From Apostichopus japonicus (lineage: Eukaryota > Echinodermata > Holothuroidea > Aspidochirotida > Stichopodidae), in the NCBI RefSeq assembly GCF_037975245.1, contig NC_092580.1, positions 26,935,501 through 26,999,500 of the forward strand: DNA of 64,000 nucleotides. Direction: 5' to 3'. Shown here in pieces: positions 47,801 through 60,499 of the stretch. Below the pieces are notes generated by a model. That model was given only the letters and a program-made list of their open reading frames with translations, did no database searches and was not told the origin of the DNA. The position numbers and the translations under genes are program-made. Positions within the stretch are counted from its first letter, which is position 1; every line of letters begins with the position of its first letter.

Positions 47801-49931
47801 CGTCTAGTGGAGAATGTGATATGGCTATGAAAGTGCAAGGTCACACCTAGCAGAGTGGGTGGTTTCTCTTTGAAAATCAAACATAAGGATCAGCAATGAA
47901 ATTGCTGGTATTCAATGTCATTAAGAATAATTTTCTGTAAGAGAGTTTGATATAATTACAGTAATCAGGTGTTTTATCAAAGGATGAATAACTTTGTAGC
48001 TTAAAAATACCTGTGACAAATAAATCATGGTGCAATTCAAGGGTCACACTAATTAGCGTCAACTCACGACAACTCACGACAACTCAAGACAACAGGCTTA
48101 AAATAACATCAAATACCATCAAATACAATTGATGTTAACAGAGTATATCTGGAAACACGTTTAAAACTGACTGGAACCAGCGTGCATACAGATCTTTCAC
48201 GGGAAAAAATGTTTTTGTCGTAAAAATCGCCAACTTTTTTCTAACGTTGAATTGGACGACAAGATGCCATTGCGCTTGCACAATGACATTGGACCGAACC
48301 ATTACACTACAGGTAAGTGTAATTTTTCAATTGAGAATGGTGCCCACACACTGGTAACTTGGCAAAAGGCGAAAATGATAGTAAGCAAGACTCTGTAAAG
48401 TTAATAATAACATATGTAAATTACAATGGAAAAACAATAAGAAGTATTCATTATTTTAAAAACATTCAATGATTTGACAGAGAGAATAATAAAACCGGCA
48501 AAATGATAGTAAGCAAGACTCTGTAAAATTAATAATAACATATGTTAATTAAAATGGAAAAATAATAAGCAGTATTCATTACTTTAAAACATTAAATAAT
48601 TTGATTTGGAGTTCATTCACCATACTTTGGTGCTTTATTACTACGACAACCCACCTTACCGACATTGTACACAAGGTACTTTCCAAACCTAGCACAAACC
48701 CACCCATATTATAATGGTTCGGTCCGATGGCATTGCGCAAGCGCAATAGCATCACGTCGTCTAATTCAACGTAAGAAAAAAGTTGGCGATTTTTACGACA
48801 AAAACATTTTTTCCCGTGAAAGATCTGTATGCACGCTGGTTCCAGTCAGTTTTAAACGTGTTTCCAGATATACTCTGATAACATCAATTGTATTTGATGG
48901 TATTTGATGTTATTTTAAGCCTGTTGTCTTGAGTTGTCTTGAGTTGTCGTGAGTTGTCGTGAGTTGACGCTAATTAGTGTGACCGCAATTCAACAGGGCA
49001 AAATAAGAGACTCGATTGCTGAAGGAAAACTTGCACTGAAATTTTAGTGACCCAAGTCAAGGTTCGTAACAGCACTGTAATAGTCTGTCAGTGCAATAAC
49101 ATGTATAATGTAGGACACAGAACGAGTTTTTAGAACCATCACGCGAAATTACCCTAGGCTTAGTACTGTTGCCAACAGTAGGATGGTGACTTCGAAGTTC
49201 GGCCACTTAAGACTTAAAACACCCCAAAACTAAATCTTCTGGTATAAATCATTTGAAAATATACTTCATATGGTGGGGAAATTTTGTTATAGTACGATAC
49301 ACGGCCAAACTTTCTTTCCTGCAAACTGTTTTCACGTTGTTTTCCAAAGAAGATTCTTCGTGATTGTGGAACTGGTATTTCTTGCTAGAGTATTGCGAAG
49401 TTCGGACGCGCAACCCACAGTGTGGCGATGGTGATAAAATTGGGGGCGCAGTTGCTCTTTCAGTAATTATAACAGACTTCATAGATCTTCGTCATTTTAT
49501 TGACAAATATGTAAGTAATTTCTTGCACACGGGTCATTTTGGAGAGAAAATAACTGTAGCTTCGTACTTTTTGGTGAAATTTGGCTCTTCCTGTAGGTTT
49601 TCATGGTGAAAATCGTGTATTTCTTAGGGTGCCCGAACTTCGCAGTATGGCGAACTTCGCAATACTGACTATACTGCTACTACTACTATTACTTGTCATG
49701 CTTGGTGGAACCCATCCACATACATACTGTATGATATAGGCATACGCTTGAATTTGTAGATCAGTAACCACTAAACGGTTGCTGACATTGCAGCTAATGT
49801 TTTGTATATACACTTAATCGCACTTAATTATTTAATTGTTAGCTAAAACACACCTGTAAACCAGTCCAGCCCCTAAAAACAGAGGAAACACTTTGTCGAA
49901 AAACTTCGTGTGCAGATATAGGGGCAGCCAT
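44861..49931 (-). CDS. TSR2: TSR2, pre-rRNA-processing / eS26 chaperone, complete (194 aa)
   Basis: TSR2 is the chaperone (escortin) that frees RPS26/eS26 from importins and delivers it to the pre-40S particle. Six exons join in phase: 49931-49854, 47690-47600, 47305-47214, 46509-46381, 45805-45664 and 44913-44861. The protein starts MAAPISAHEVFRQ, then GWTGLQLAVQNGCGG, then KEKAEWMVGAVFDWF (the WGG-domain core), then EEFIADILNNEFDTIAEDGS. It continues with an acidic stretch DDDDDQEAD (131-139) and ends EWTVVSKNRKR. Length and order match human TSR2 (191 aa). The start context AAAATGGC is favourable; an in-frame ATG at 50072 would add an unmatched extension. The intron after exon 3 has a GC donor. 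Introns 1 and 3 carry transposons. Exon 4 is the least conserved, but its phases fit exactly. Confidence 0.9.
46725..47103. mobile_element. hAT-like MITE with perfect 8-bp duplication, in TSR2 intron 3
   Basis: The 379-bp insertion is flanked by CTGACTGT at 46717-46724 and 47104-47111. The ends CAAGGGCGTAGGAACC and CCTTCCTACGCCACTG are imperfect inverted repeats. The interior has G- and C-runs and the unit CCCCTTAGACC repeated about three times. An 8-bp duplication plus CA..TG ends points to hAT. A similar interior stretch (AGGGGAGGGGG, CCCCTTAGACCC) occurs near 41100-41130. Confidence 0.85.
48041..48984. mobile_element. Mutator-like MITE with very long inverted repeats, in TSR2 intron 1
   Basis: The 944-bp insertion is flanked by GCAATTCAA at 48032-48040 and 48985-48993, a perfect 9-bp duplication. 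The left end GGTCACACTAATTAGCGTCA is inverted at the right end, and the match continues for about 265 bp per arm. The arms start with tandem CAACTCACGA/CAACTCAAGA units. The centre holds two near-identical direct repeats of about 105 bp (48374-48479 and 48500-48605). Long inverted repeats plus a 9-bp duplication are the hallmark of Mutator-like elements. No transposase is present. Confidence 0.88.
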
Positions 49932-52627
49932 TTTGTCGAAGCGCCCTCTAACCTCAACCAATTTTGGTCGTTCATTTGTGTACTGTACTTGTACATCACT
50001 AGTACATACATATGTACATGCACGACGTACGTACTTGTTCAACTTGCAAGAGCTCGCAGGCAAAGATATCAAAATGCCTCCTTTGGAGTTTGATTAAATA
50101 TTACCACGAGTATCTGCCTTAATCTTTAGGCATTGTTATTCAGTCGCTAGTGGTACATATGAGTCTTTCTTTTATGGAAAAAGGATAAACAATTGCCATT
50201 AATTGTGGTTGCCATTTCGGTAACAGTAAGTATACTGTGTTAGTGTGTATTGCACACACAGAAACAGTTTCTTGCTCGATCTGTACTGAAGGGACAGTGC
50301 TTGTCTACGGAAGCATACTGCACAGTTAACGACGAGAAGGTGCCAATAAACTGAAATGCGGTATTTTTCAGTTAAAATATACAACTCGCAGGATGTAACT
50401 GAAGTTTCATTTATCAGTTTGGGCTTATCGCTTTACTTGGGCTTAACCGTGTCTTGCTTTGGCATTTGGCCTACACTGGTATCTTAGAAATTTAGTTACA
50501 GTATAGTAGAAGCCAACTCACACCTGCTGGCAACAATTAAATAGGCTTTCAGCCAATATTGGTATCCCCAAAGCAATGACAGACTGTCATACCATTCCCA
50601 ACAAAGTTTGTTATCACCATAGCCTAATTTGAGTTGAATTCTACTATCTTATCTTAGCAATTGGATATAGGCCTAGCCTAGTAACTAAGTAGCTTTAGTA
50701 CTAAGTTTACAACGATAACTATATAGTTATAACTTATATTAGTAACAGTATAGTAAATGCTTCATAATTGACGCACCTTCAATTATTACTAGCAACGATA
50801 CAGCAGGCCACCTAAACTTTTTGCAGTCAAGCAGAATTACATATTTCATGAGTTTGAATCCATTTCAGCTATTTGCTGACCAAATTTTGGTATTTTTTAA
50901 GCATTTAACACCCTCCCCCCAGTTTTGCCCATTTTTTGGGCATTTGGAAATCTTACACCCTAAAAATAACCAACATAACCTCAATATGATAACACTACTC
51001 TCTGGGACCTGACCTGTCTGAGCTTAGAGGCTCAGAGCATAGCAAACAGCATCTAAAGTCAATGGATGTATACTAAGGCCTACACTACAGTTAGCTTATC
51101 GACAAATGTGTCAATTTAGGGGTATGAAAGAACTTGACACGGCAGACATTTTGTGGTCAAATTCTGCTCAACTGTACGGTGCATAAGCACAGATCCTTTA
51201 ATATTTTGAGATCATAACATTTCTGAGGAACTACACATATGAAAAACACATACTGTACAGCTGAGTGATTCGGATTTTTCCTTGATAGACATCGTTGATC
51301 AAATCCTTAAGTGCGTCAATTATGAGCCCACCATGCTACTAGTTGAAAACTTGTAGCTAGGCTAGGCAAGCCATATATTGTATCGCCTGTTAAATGCCAA
51401 AGGACAGACACAGTCTACCTGTAATCTAATACTGATCTATGAAACCTTCAATTACATCCTATGAGTTGTATATTTGTGCAGTTGAAAGCCGTATTTCAAT
51501 TTCGTGGCACTTTGAAAAAGTTAACCGTGCAGTATATATACTTCCGTAGATAGGCATGGTTAAGGTTTATTTCATCCCAGCAGTACAGATTGAGCAGCAA
51601 CAAACTGATCCATGGAAGGAAGTTTTTTTATATATAAAAATATTCTATATATATTTTATAAAAATATTTTATATAAAAATATTTTATAAAGATAAGTTTC
51701 CCTTTTTGCTTTCCATCCCACGTATGGATTCCCTTAGAAGTGGCTCGCATTTCTGTGTATTTATTTTATTTTTTTAAATTTCTCTCAATATGGCAAATTA
51801 GACAATCCATTGCCTATCGTTGTGAATCTACGTTACATAGCAGTGTTGGTTGATGCTTTTGGGTGACCTGTTGGTCTTCAAATTGCTGTCAGTTAGGATT
51901 TAGTTTGTTTGTGTCAAATATTTTTGGGACCATTTAGCTGCCAACTTTTCTCTCAGTTTTGGGAGGGCTGAAAATTTTAAAATTGCAATAACTTCTTAAA
52001 CAGTAATCGGATTGTATCCAAACGTGGAATACAGTTTTTGGTGAGTAGCTGGTACATACAGATGTAAAAAATTTTGGGACTATAATATGTCATTAAATAG
52101 ACTGTCAACATGATAACTGATTCCTGGTAGCTTCCTTTATATGTTGCCACATTATAGATAATACTCTTCATTTTTGTATGCACAAGTTTGTTTAAACATC
52201 AGAACCACTGAAGGTATTCGTTTTCTGGTTGTATCTTCCTATGGTGGGATCTCTAAAGCTAAAAGGCATAAAATTATCAGATTTGCATGGAGTTGTTGGT
52301 AGTTTAATATTTAAGAGTTTTATTTGAATTTGGATTGTTTTGAAAGACGGTTGAGGGTTCACCAATCTCATTTTTTTTTTTATGTGCAGAAATCTGCAGG
52401 TTTACAGTTTTAGGGGGTTGGCATATATCTGTTATCATTCTCAAATCACTTTCTGACTTAGCTAGACTATGAAATCCAAGAAACGATGATATATATATTC
52501 AATGTCTCCATTTTTAATTTGTTTATAATCTTGTCGGTCTCTTGTCAGTAATCAAATTACAATCTGTGTCCGTATCCTACTGTAACTGGGTATAACAGTG
52601 ACCTTTGTTCCATTCTCAGCAGACAAG
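49932..52627. other. Spacer between divergently transcribed TSR2 and TAF3
   Basis: This 2.7 kb must hold the promoters of both genes. I see no conserved coding exon. There is a TATAAAAATATTTTATA-rich stretch near 51630-51690. A possible acceptor (CCATTCTCAG) just before the TAF3 start hints at an upstream 5' UTR exon. No TATA box or initiator can be fixed by eye. Confidence 0.5.
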
Positions 52628-55600
52628 ATGGCAGACCAGTTTTCTCGAAGCCTCCTCAAGGTGGCTATAGCCCAAATCTGCCAGGGTTTGGGATGGCATG
52701 CCATGCAATCAACGCCCTGCGACATTTTGGTTGACATAATGCAAAGATACATTGAGAAAACAGGACGCATCTCCTCACAGTATGCCGCCCAGTGTAAGTC
52801 TTGGCTATGTCAGTTTTAGATAAGTGGACAGTTTTTCACATTTTGTACCGAAAGTGAATGTGAAGGTCTGAAGATTTTCTTGTTTGTGTCTTTTTTTGGC
52901 TTTGTTATTCATTTTATTGTTTTGACATTCCATTGAAGGGGATCCCAGTGCTATATGAAGGAATTGTAGCACCAATGAAGGAGGTATAACCTTGTTTACG
53001 ATACTTCCAATTTTGATGTCAGCAGAATATCTTTGGTGAAGAGTGACGTTAGGCACGAAATTGATTTCAATAAGTTGTAGACCCTTAAAAAGCACTGAGC
53101 AGTATTAAGTAAACTTGAACTGCTGTACCACTTTTAACTTGATAGAAATGACCATTTTAACAGATGAGGCTCATCCGTTAAAATGGCTGGACTACTACTG
53201 TAAGTCTAACGCACAGACCGTCAGAGACACTGCATTGATTATAATGCTGAATATCCTGAAAAGAATAATATGTATGGAAACACCATACTAGCACTCAACT
53301 TTCGGCATTTTTCTTAGTCTATGTAATATCACAAACAAAAATGTTCCCTGGGGGGAAAAAAATTAACATGTAGGATTTGAATTTCAATATTACCGGTATG
53401 TAATAAACTGTGTTCTTCTTTATCATTTCAAAACCAGAAATAATCTCCGATTGATTTTTCCCTTTGAAATCTCTTTTCAGTCGGAAGAACGTTTGTTAAT
53501 CTCAATGACTTAGCGTTAGCCTTTGAGGATATGGGTGTGAATCTCTATGAGTTTGAAAACTATGTCCATGCGGTTGAACCCATGCCCTTCGTCCACGATG
53601 TGCCATCTTTCCCGATTCCCAAGAAGAACAACTTACAGCACCCACCTTCTGGATCCAGGCACTGCAGGGAACGTTTAGCCAGTATCCCAGAATACATGCC
53701 TCCCCTCGTTGGAGTTAAAGAAGGTTGGTAGCAACAAGTGTGTCAAGCAGGAATTAGGAGTTAACTTGAGCACAATATATTGCAACGAATCACAAAGCCA
53801 ACTGGCTTCCTGGTGCCCCTTGTATTGCTGTTTTCCGTCGTCAAGCCACTAAACATCGTAATAAAGCCCTATTGGACCGAATTTAAGGTCACTCAAACAG
53901 CTTTAGGAAACCCAGTTTAGATGATCAGTGTAATAGCATCGTTTCATAACATGGTTCTATAATATAGACAATAGAGGGATATAGCTTGTTGTAAACAATC
54001 CCAAAGTATTTCTGTTTACCCGGTAAAAAATTTGACCATCCATGAAAGTGTAGCTTTGAGTGTACGTAGGTTTTGGAATTTGTCTGATTCTCTAACCACT
54101 AAAATACGAGTAATTAAATTCTCGTCTATGAATGTTTATCTAAATGTTGACCCCTTTACGGGATCTAATCAAATTAGAATGCTTTTTCAATTATTTTTTA
54201 TTTGGGCGATAGATTTTACACCAATTCATGACCGGAGGGACAGTTTGTTTTCTAGCCTGTCCATGGATACGGACAGTCCAGAATTACTCTCTCCAACCGG
54301 ACAAGATAGCCTGGAGAAAAGAGGCGAAAAGAGAAGTCCCGATTATGTCGATCACTCTATCAAAAGGTTTCGTCTGGACAGCGAAGGGAACCTGCAGGAG
54401 GTTGTCATAGGTGCCGTAGAAGATTCAAATAAAAGAAGGGTCGGGAAACTGCCCGAGGCGGTCACACCTCCAAGGAGAACTAGCGTCATGATCCCAGAAT
54501 CCCATCAGAAGTCTGCCGTGACGCAGGCTCTCTCGATGGCTGGGAATACCACCAAGTCAAAGTCTCCGAAACAACAAAAATATGGTACTCAGGAAACTAA
54601 GGCCCCCAAAATGAGGTTACCAGTATCAACCAGTTCCTCCAAGGGACCTATTAAACCCCAGTCAAAGTCCCCCAAGCACCACCTCTTCAATCCCAACGGA
54701 CCTTCAAAATACCCGGTGAAAGTTAAGACTCCGGTCAATGTGGGAGTCATCCCCCAACCGAACCAAGCAGTGGAATTTAAACCTGCCAAGGGTTCAAAGA
54801 GTCAAAGGGCAAGCGGGGGCGCCATATCGACATTACTCTCGGCAGCCCTGCAGATTCAAGACGACGAGAACAAAAGCACCGTCCCTCCACCGAAGAAGAA
54901 GGACGAGGCGATGAGCATCTACGACTTCGACGACGACACGGAAGGGAAGGGTAAGGAAAACATGGCGGCAAAAGAAGCCAGCAGCGAGGGGTTGAAATCT
55001 CCGATCACATCCGGCGAGAGCAAGGCAGATCCGAACTCTCCCAGGGTCTACGACGAATACGAGATCGTGAGGACCACTTACCCGACGGAGGAAGACCCCA
55101 AGAAGGAGGTCAAGAAGAAAGAGAAAGGGAAAGTGCGGAAGAAGAAAGAGAAAGTGAAACAGAAGGATAAAAAGAAAGCCAAGGTCATCATAGATCAACC
55201 TCTGTTTCTTCCGGATGCGAAAGTCAAAGCCAAGGCGAATCCAGCGAAGGTGAAGAAGGCGGAAGAATTTCCCGAGCCGGAGGCCAAGCCCGCCCAGTAT
55301 TCCAGCTACGTCCCCCCTAAGAAAGGCCGACCGCCAAAGTTGGACATTTCTAAGTTTGTCAAGAAGGAACCCGCCGAGGAGGAGATTGAACCCACCCCTA
55401 AAATCGTCATCAAGACGGTAGGGAAGGAACAGAACGTGGTCAAAAAACCGAACAGGTCGCCGATAACTCTCAAAAAGACAAAGAAACTTGAAAAATGGAA
55501 GAAGAAGAAGTTTAAGAAGGACAGGTACAAAGTTACTCTGGGATTCGCCACGGAAAAAACAGGCAAGACGCTGACTTCTAAGTTTGGCTCGCCTTCTAAA

Positions 55601-58600
55601 CTCAGCAAGGACAAGCCAGTCAAAAAGTTAAACATCATCAAAACGAACAGCTCGAATCCGTTTCAGATCAAAATCTCTTCCCCGAAGGTGGAGCTGCCAG
55701 AACCTGAGGTGCCGGTCGTCAAGGAAAAGACCAAGAAGAAGAAGAAGATTAAGATTAAGGAGGAGAAAAAAGCAATCAAAGATGAAACATCAACATCAAA
55801 GTCAACCACAAAGGAGAAAGAGCAGGTATGTTCACACAAGGGGGTGGTATATCTTCTTCCTACGTGATATGTGACATTTACAACAACAAAGATTAAAGAA
55901 AAATAATAATAATAATAATAATTAATTAATAATAAATATTATTCCTGTCTTCAAACCATCAGGTAATGGCCAAGTGGTATCCCTGACGATTGTATATAAC
56001 TATGATCATCCATAGATACATAGGTTAGAAAAGAATATAAGTAGTAACAGGTGACCCCACTCACCTCCCTCCCCTCCAGACCAAAGATTAGTCTGATGTT
56101 TGTCAAGATACTGGCATATTATTATATATATTATTATTATTATTATCATATATAAAGCATATTCTGAATTTGACTTTCTGTAACTTTTCTGATCTTTGGA
56201 AAATGTACTTTATTTTCTTCAATTTTGCCGTTTCCTTTGATAGAAAGCACCAAAAAGTGAGACATCGAGTGGAAGTTCTGTGCCCAAGATCACCCTGAAA
56301 ATGGGTGGGAACACCGGTGATGGTAAATTGTGAGTATCATCTGGCTTGGATAACAGTTGCCTTCTCTCATAACACCAAACTGCAAATAAACTATTTTTTA
56401 TTTATGCAGTAACAACACAGGTATTGCTTTCTGCACCCTGAAGGGTTTAACAATATTTAATGTTTCTACAGAGCCAACTATTTCCCTCTGACATTTTAAC
56501 ACTATCGATATGAACATCACTACTTGTTTTGTTTTAAATCCACACTAAAGCCGTCTCGTACTCTTCTGCCAAGCCACATCTTTGCCAAACCTCAGTAGCT
56601 CTACAGCTGTCAAGTTTTCCCTGAAAAAAAAAGGAACAGTCAATCCCATTGGTTCATGACAGGCGTTTCTCAGACTACCGTCCAATCATATTGCATCGTT
56701 GTGAAAGCTCTGATGATTTTTCCTACTGTGTTACATGCTAACTCTGCAGTGAACAAATTAAATGGAAAAATGAAAAAATCCACGACCTGCCTCCAGAAAA
56801 TTTAAAGGACCTTTTACCATTCCCAGATCTAACAGGAGCAAGTAAAACACTATTAGAGCAGCTAGATCTAGTTCTGTAAGAATGGCCATAAATGTTTGAT
56901 ATACCATTCACTGTAGCCTAAAGTTAGCCCTGTCTGCTATCAGTAAACAAGTATTGCAATGGCCTGCTCTTTATTGTCTTTCCCACATACATGTCCATTT
57001 TCTTATACTTACCAATATCTTGTGGTATTTGATTGAATGGAATGTGGTCATTAAATTCTTGAAGTCAACAGTAAAATTGTGTGAATGGTAAAACTAACGA
57101 AGTTAATGTTGGCATAAAGGATTAAATTGGGGGTTAGCATGTGGTATAGTCAGCTAAATGGCTGATATTAAGTTTGCCAAAATGTTTGAACTCCAAGCTC
57201 AAGGTTGTTTTCCTGGATTTTCAAGACACTTGGGATCACCAAGTAGATACCATTTCTGGTTAGCCACAAAATAGCCAGACTGTTTGGTATCTTATTCCTC
57301 CAGCCTAGTCAACTATATATAACACATTGTAGAATTTATAGCTCTGTTGTTTGGTCAAGAAAGTCATCCCAAAATGAAGATGTTATTGAAACTTACAGAT
57401 TTATTTGACATATTTCCCCAAAAGCACAGATGCAAATGAAAGCATCTTCCAGGACAGCTGTTGAACTCCCAAATTGATTTTCTTCTTTCCTTCTTCTTTT
57501 TCCTTCTTTCCTTTCTTCAGCGTGATAAAGACAATTCGTCCTCCGTCGCCGTCCAGTGACAAGGATTCTCCGCCCTCCTCTCCCATACCGCTGCCACCTG
57601 TTCCCAAGATATCCATACCAGTCTTACCAGCCAAGAAATCAACCAAACCTTCCACTCCCAAGACACCGAAAGCCACGGTCAAGAAACCCTTGAAGGTCAA
57701 AGAGTCTAGTGTATTCGTCGATTCGTTGCCTCCCCCCACGAAACCAAGACAGAAGAACACCTCTGGAGGTAAAGGTTCATCGAAGACGGCCAAATCTAAG
57801 ACCGTCGACGTTCCTGTCAGCCCCAAAGGTAGAGGCAGGAAGAGTTCTGAGACGCCTACTCCAGGGGGCAAGAAAACTGGTACGAATAAATCGAGTCCGA
57901 AGAATTCATCGGTGTCGCCGACTGGCGCCAAATCAAGCTCTGCCAGTAAGGAGAAAGCTTCGGCCGGAAGCAAAGTCTCCCCGACCAGCAAGTCGGGTAA
58001 AGCCAAGGGTACCGGGAATCCTCCCGGAAGGCCACCTGGTAAATCTAGTAGTAAAGTGCCTGTTTCTCCTAAGATTGAAATCAAGGAACCACCAGCCAAG
58101 AAATCGGCAGAGAAACCAGCAAAGAAAGAGAAAGTAGCAGCCGTTGCACCTCCTCCTCCACCGCCTAAGACGGAAGATGTTCCCATGACGATAATGACCG
58201 AAACCTTGGGAACGTTTGTGGTATGTCTCAAAAAGTTTTCCTTTTATGAAAGATAAACTAGCTATTTTGTCACAGATCAGATGAGGATCAGCAGATGAAG
58301 TTCAGTTGCCATGTAGCTGTTATGGTTGAAATAATTTTTACCCGAAATTTAACATAAACGCCTCAAGCGTTCTTTCTTGATAGTTCATGTTTATAAAAGC
58401 TCTCAGCTGGATTTATTGACACATAACCATTGGGTAATGGGTAATGGCATTAAGAGAGGAGAAAAACAGAACTTCAAAAAAAGTAGACACTTTTGTACGC
58501 TCTGTGCATTTACGCCAAGTAAGTCGTGAGGGGTGAGGGGCGGGAGTAAGCGGAGTAAGCGGGAGCAGCTCCATTTTAATGGAGCTGCACTTGTGTTCAT

Positions 58601-59323
58601 GTGAGGAGTACATTTCTTGACATTTAACATTGATAATGGTATTCATCGAATTTATAATAAATGAATGTTTCACAAAATGTCAGGAATTAAAATATTTCCA
58701 TCATCAGAAAAATGTCAGCTTGATATTGAAATGAACATTGCCTTTTAAACTACCTTTTTTTTGTTGTGGTTTTAGAGCGAGACTGGGGAAAAGATTTGGA
58801 TTTGTCCAGCCTGTAAGAGACCAGACGACGGTAGCCCTATGGTGGGGTGTGATGACTGCGATGACTGGTATCACTGGTATGTAGACTTTGCTAATCAGTC
58901 ACTTATATCATGATTCCACGATTAGGAGGCCCAAATATCCCTCAGAAATGTTATATGTGATATATATGATATATGTGAAGTGTATGCTTCCTATTGTTGA
59001 TGGATATGCACTTTCCGTTGGTTATCTACAATTATTGCTATTGATTCGATTGGATCTCTATCATATCCAATAATGCTTTCTGATCTATGGTCTGAGCTAA
59101 ATGAACCAAAAAAAGAGATGGAAGGTTAAAACAGAAGCTGCAAGTTAATGTCATTCTTATAAGGCAAATTAAACATTAACGACAATTTCTCCTCTCCTTA
59201 TTTCTCAGGCCCTGCGTTGGAATAACTATCGAGCCAAGTGAGGAAGAGTGGTTCTGTGAACGTTGCCTGGCTCTTAAGAATAAAAACAAAGGCAAAAAGA
59301 GAGGAAGAAAGAAGAAACTCTGA
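52628..59323 (+). CDS. TAF3: TAF3, TFIID subunit 3 (histone fold and PHD finger), complete (1007 aa)
   Basis: TFIID subunit that pairs with TAF10 through its histone fold and reads H3K4me3 through its PHD finger. Seven coding exons join in phase: 52628-52793, 53481-53723, 54213-55825, 56244-56329, 57521-58220, 58776-58876 and 59209-59323. Residues 1 to about 80 hold the histone fold (FSRSLLKVAIAQICQGLGW). The middle is long, disordered, Lys/Pro/Ser-rich and low in conservation, with many KKEKVKQKDKKK-like runs. The PHD finger has zinc ligands Cys946, Cys949, Cys961, Cys964, His969, Cys972, Cys986 and Cys989. The methyl-lysine pocket residues seen in human TAF3 (the Trp of WIC and the Trp of DDW) are kept as Trp944 and Trp967. 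The protein ends in a basic tail. The exon 3 acceptor (GGGCGATAG) was chosen by phase and is the least certain junction. Human TAF3 is 929 aa. Confidence 0.95.
55903..56152. repeat. AAT/ATT microsatellites in TAF3 intron 3
   Basis: AATAATAAT runs at about 55903-55940 and ATTATTATT runs at about 56118-56152 flank unique sequence. The two are near mirror complements and could pair in the pre-mRNA. Confidence 0.75.
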
Positions 59324-60487
59324 TAATTCTTTACTCGATTCTTTGGACAAATTCTTCAATTCTTGGATTGTTTGCAAAACTGTTAAAGTCGTGACTGGCT
59401 GATTTAAGTTGCTTCAGATCGTCATTTTTGGTTTGAATAATTTTAAGTTTGACAGGTTTGTGGATTTCAAAATGCTTGCCCTCTACCAAGAAAACCTTGC
59501 TTTTTTTGCCGGAAGGTATTATGGATAAGTTTGAAAGAATTTTGTAAATATGTGTAAATGTATGAATATCTGTAAATAATGTTTGTTATCAACCTCCCTT
59601 ATGAATCTCTGTTAAAAACTTTGACTGACTTTTTAGTTTTGATATCAGAGAAACAATTTAATTTATTTTCATTTATAGAAATGTGTCCTTGCAAGTTTTT
59701 CTTTTTTTAGAGAGAGAAATGAATCAAAAGAATTCTCCTTAGCTACTGAACATCATGCCAGAAGTGTAACCTTCAATTTTTTTATTTGGTATATGATGAA
59801 TTAGCACTATGGGTTATTGTCATGTAGCAAATTTTACTCCAGCACATTTATAGGACCCCCCCCCACCCATCCCGTAGCAGGGGCACAAAGGCTGTGCCCT
59901 TACACAATTACTGTGCTCTCAATCTGTGCCACCATCTTGTGTACAAGACCGTCACATGTTACCAGACATGAGTATTGTGCCCCTCTATCCCAGAATATCT
60001 GGCTTGTGGTGCTTTCAGAGGAGGCTATGTTAATCAATTAGTAACCTAAGAAAAAAGATTGTAAAGAAGAGAAGAGACAAACTGATATAAATTCAGGAGA
60101 TGAGAGTATAATTATACGAGACATGAGACGTCTGAGAGATGTCTTGTAGACTTCTAGAATTTTGATTTTACCAATTTATCTGGAACTTAATTTTGTTCAT
60201 CCTATTCTTGGAATTCAGGCTACGAAGTATTAGATAAATCCAGAATAATATTTTACATATTTCACAAGTGGAATGGAAAGCATTCAGACATTTGGTTCTT
60301 CGATGTTACCCTATTCTTGGCATGTTTTCTCCCAATTTCTGTGTTCTGTAAATTGTGTCGATTTGCTTGACATTTGTGAAATGTCGGGGAACTTGTAATT
60401 AACCTGTACATATGTATATATATCTATTACTTACATTGTAAATAATCTTTGTTTTTGATGGAATACAAACTGTAGACAATTAATAAA
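59324..60487 (+). terminator. TAF3 3' UTR and likely poly(A) signal
   Basis: AT-rich sequence follows the TGA at 59321-59323. AATAAA at 60482-60487 is followed by a T/G-rich stretch (TTCAATTGGTGATCTCTTT), the usual arrangement downstream of a cleavage site. This gives a 3' UTR of about 1.2 kb. The call rests on position and signal only. Confidence 0.45.
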
Positions 60488-60499
60488 ATACATTAATGT

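Noticed and set aside
54032-54212. N-terminal 60 codons of the large open frame at 54032-55867 as TAF3 coding sequence
   Set aside because: The phase from exon 2 (one base left over) requires an acceptor with two bases before the next codon, met at 54211-54212. The upstream part does not look like TAF3 and reads as intron.
57401-58231. 276-codon open frame on the minus strand, opposite TAF3 exon 5
   Set aside because: It is the mirror of a Lys/Pro/Ser-rich coding exon; its Gly/Leu/Val-rich product has no domain and no splice partners.
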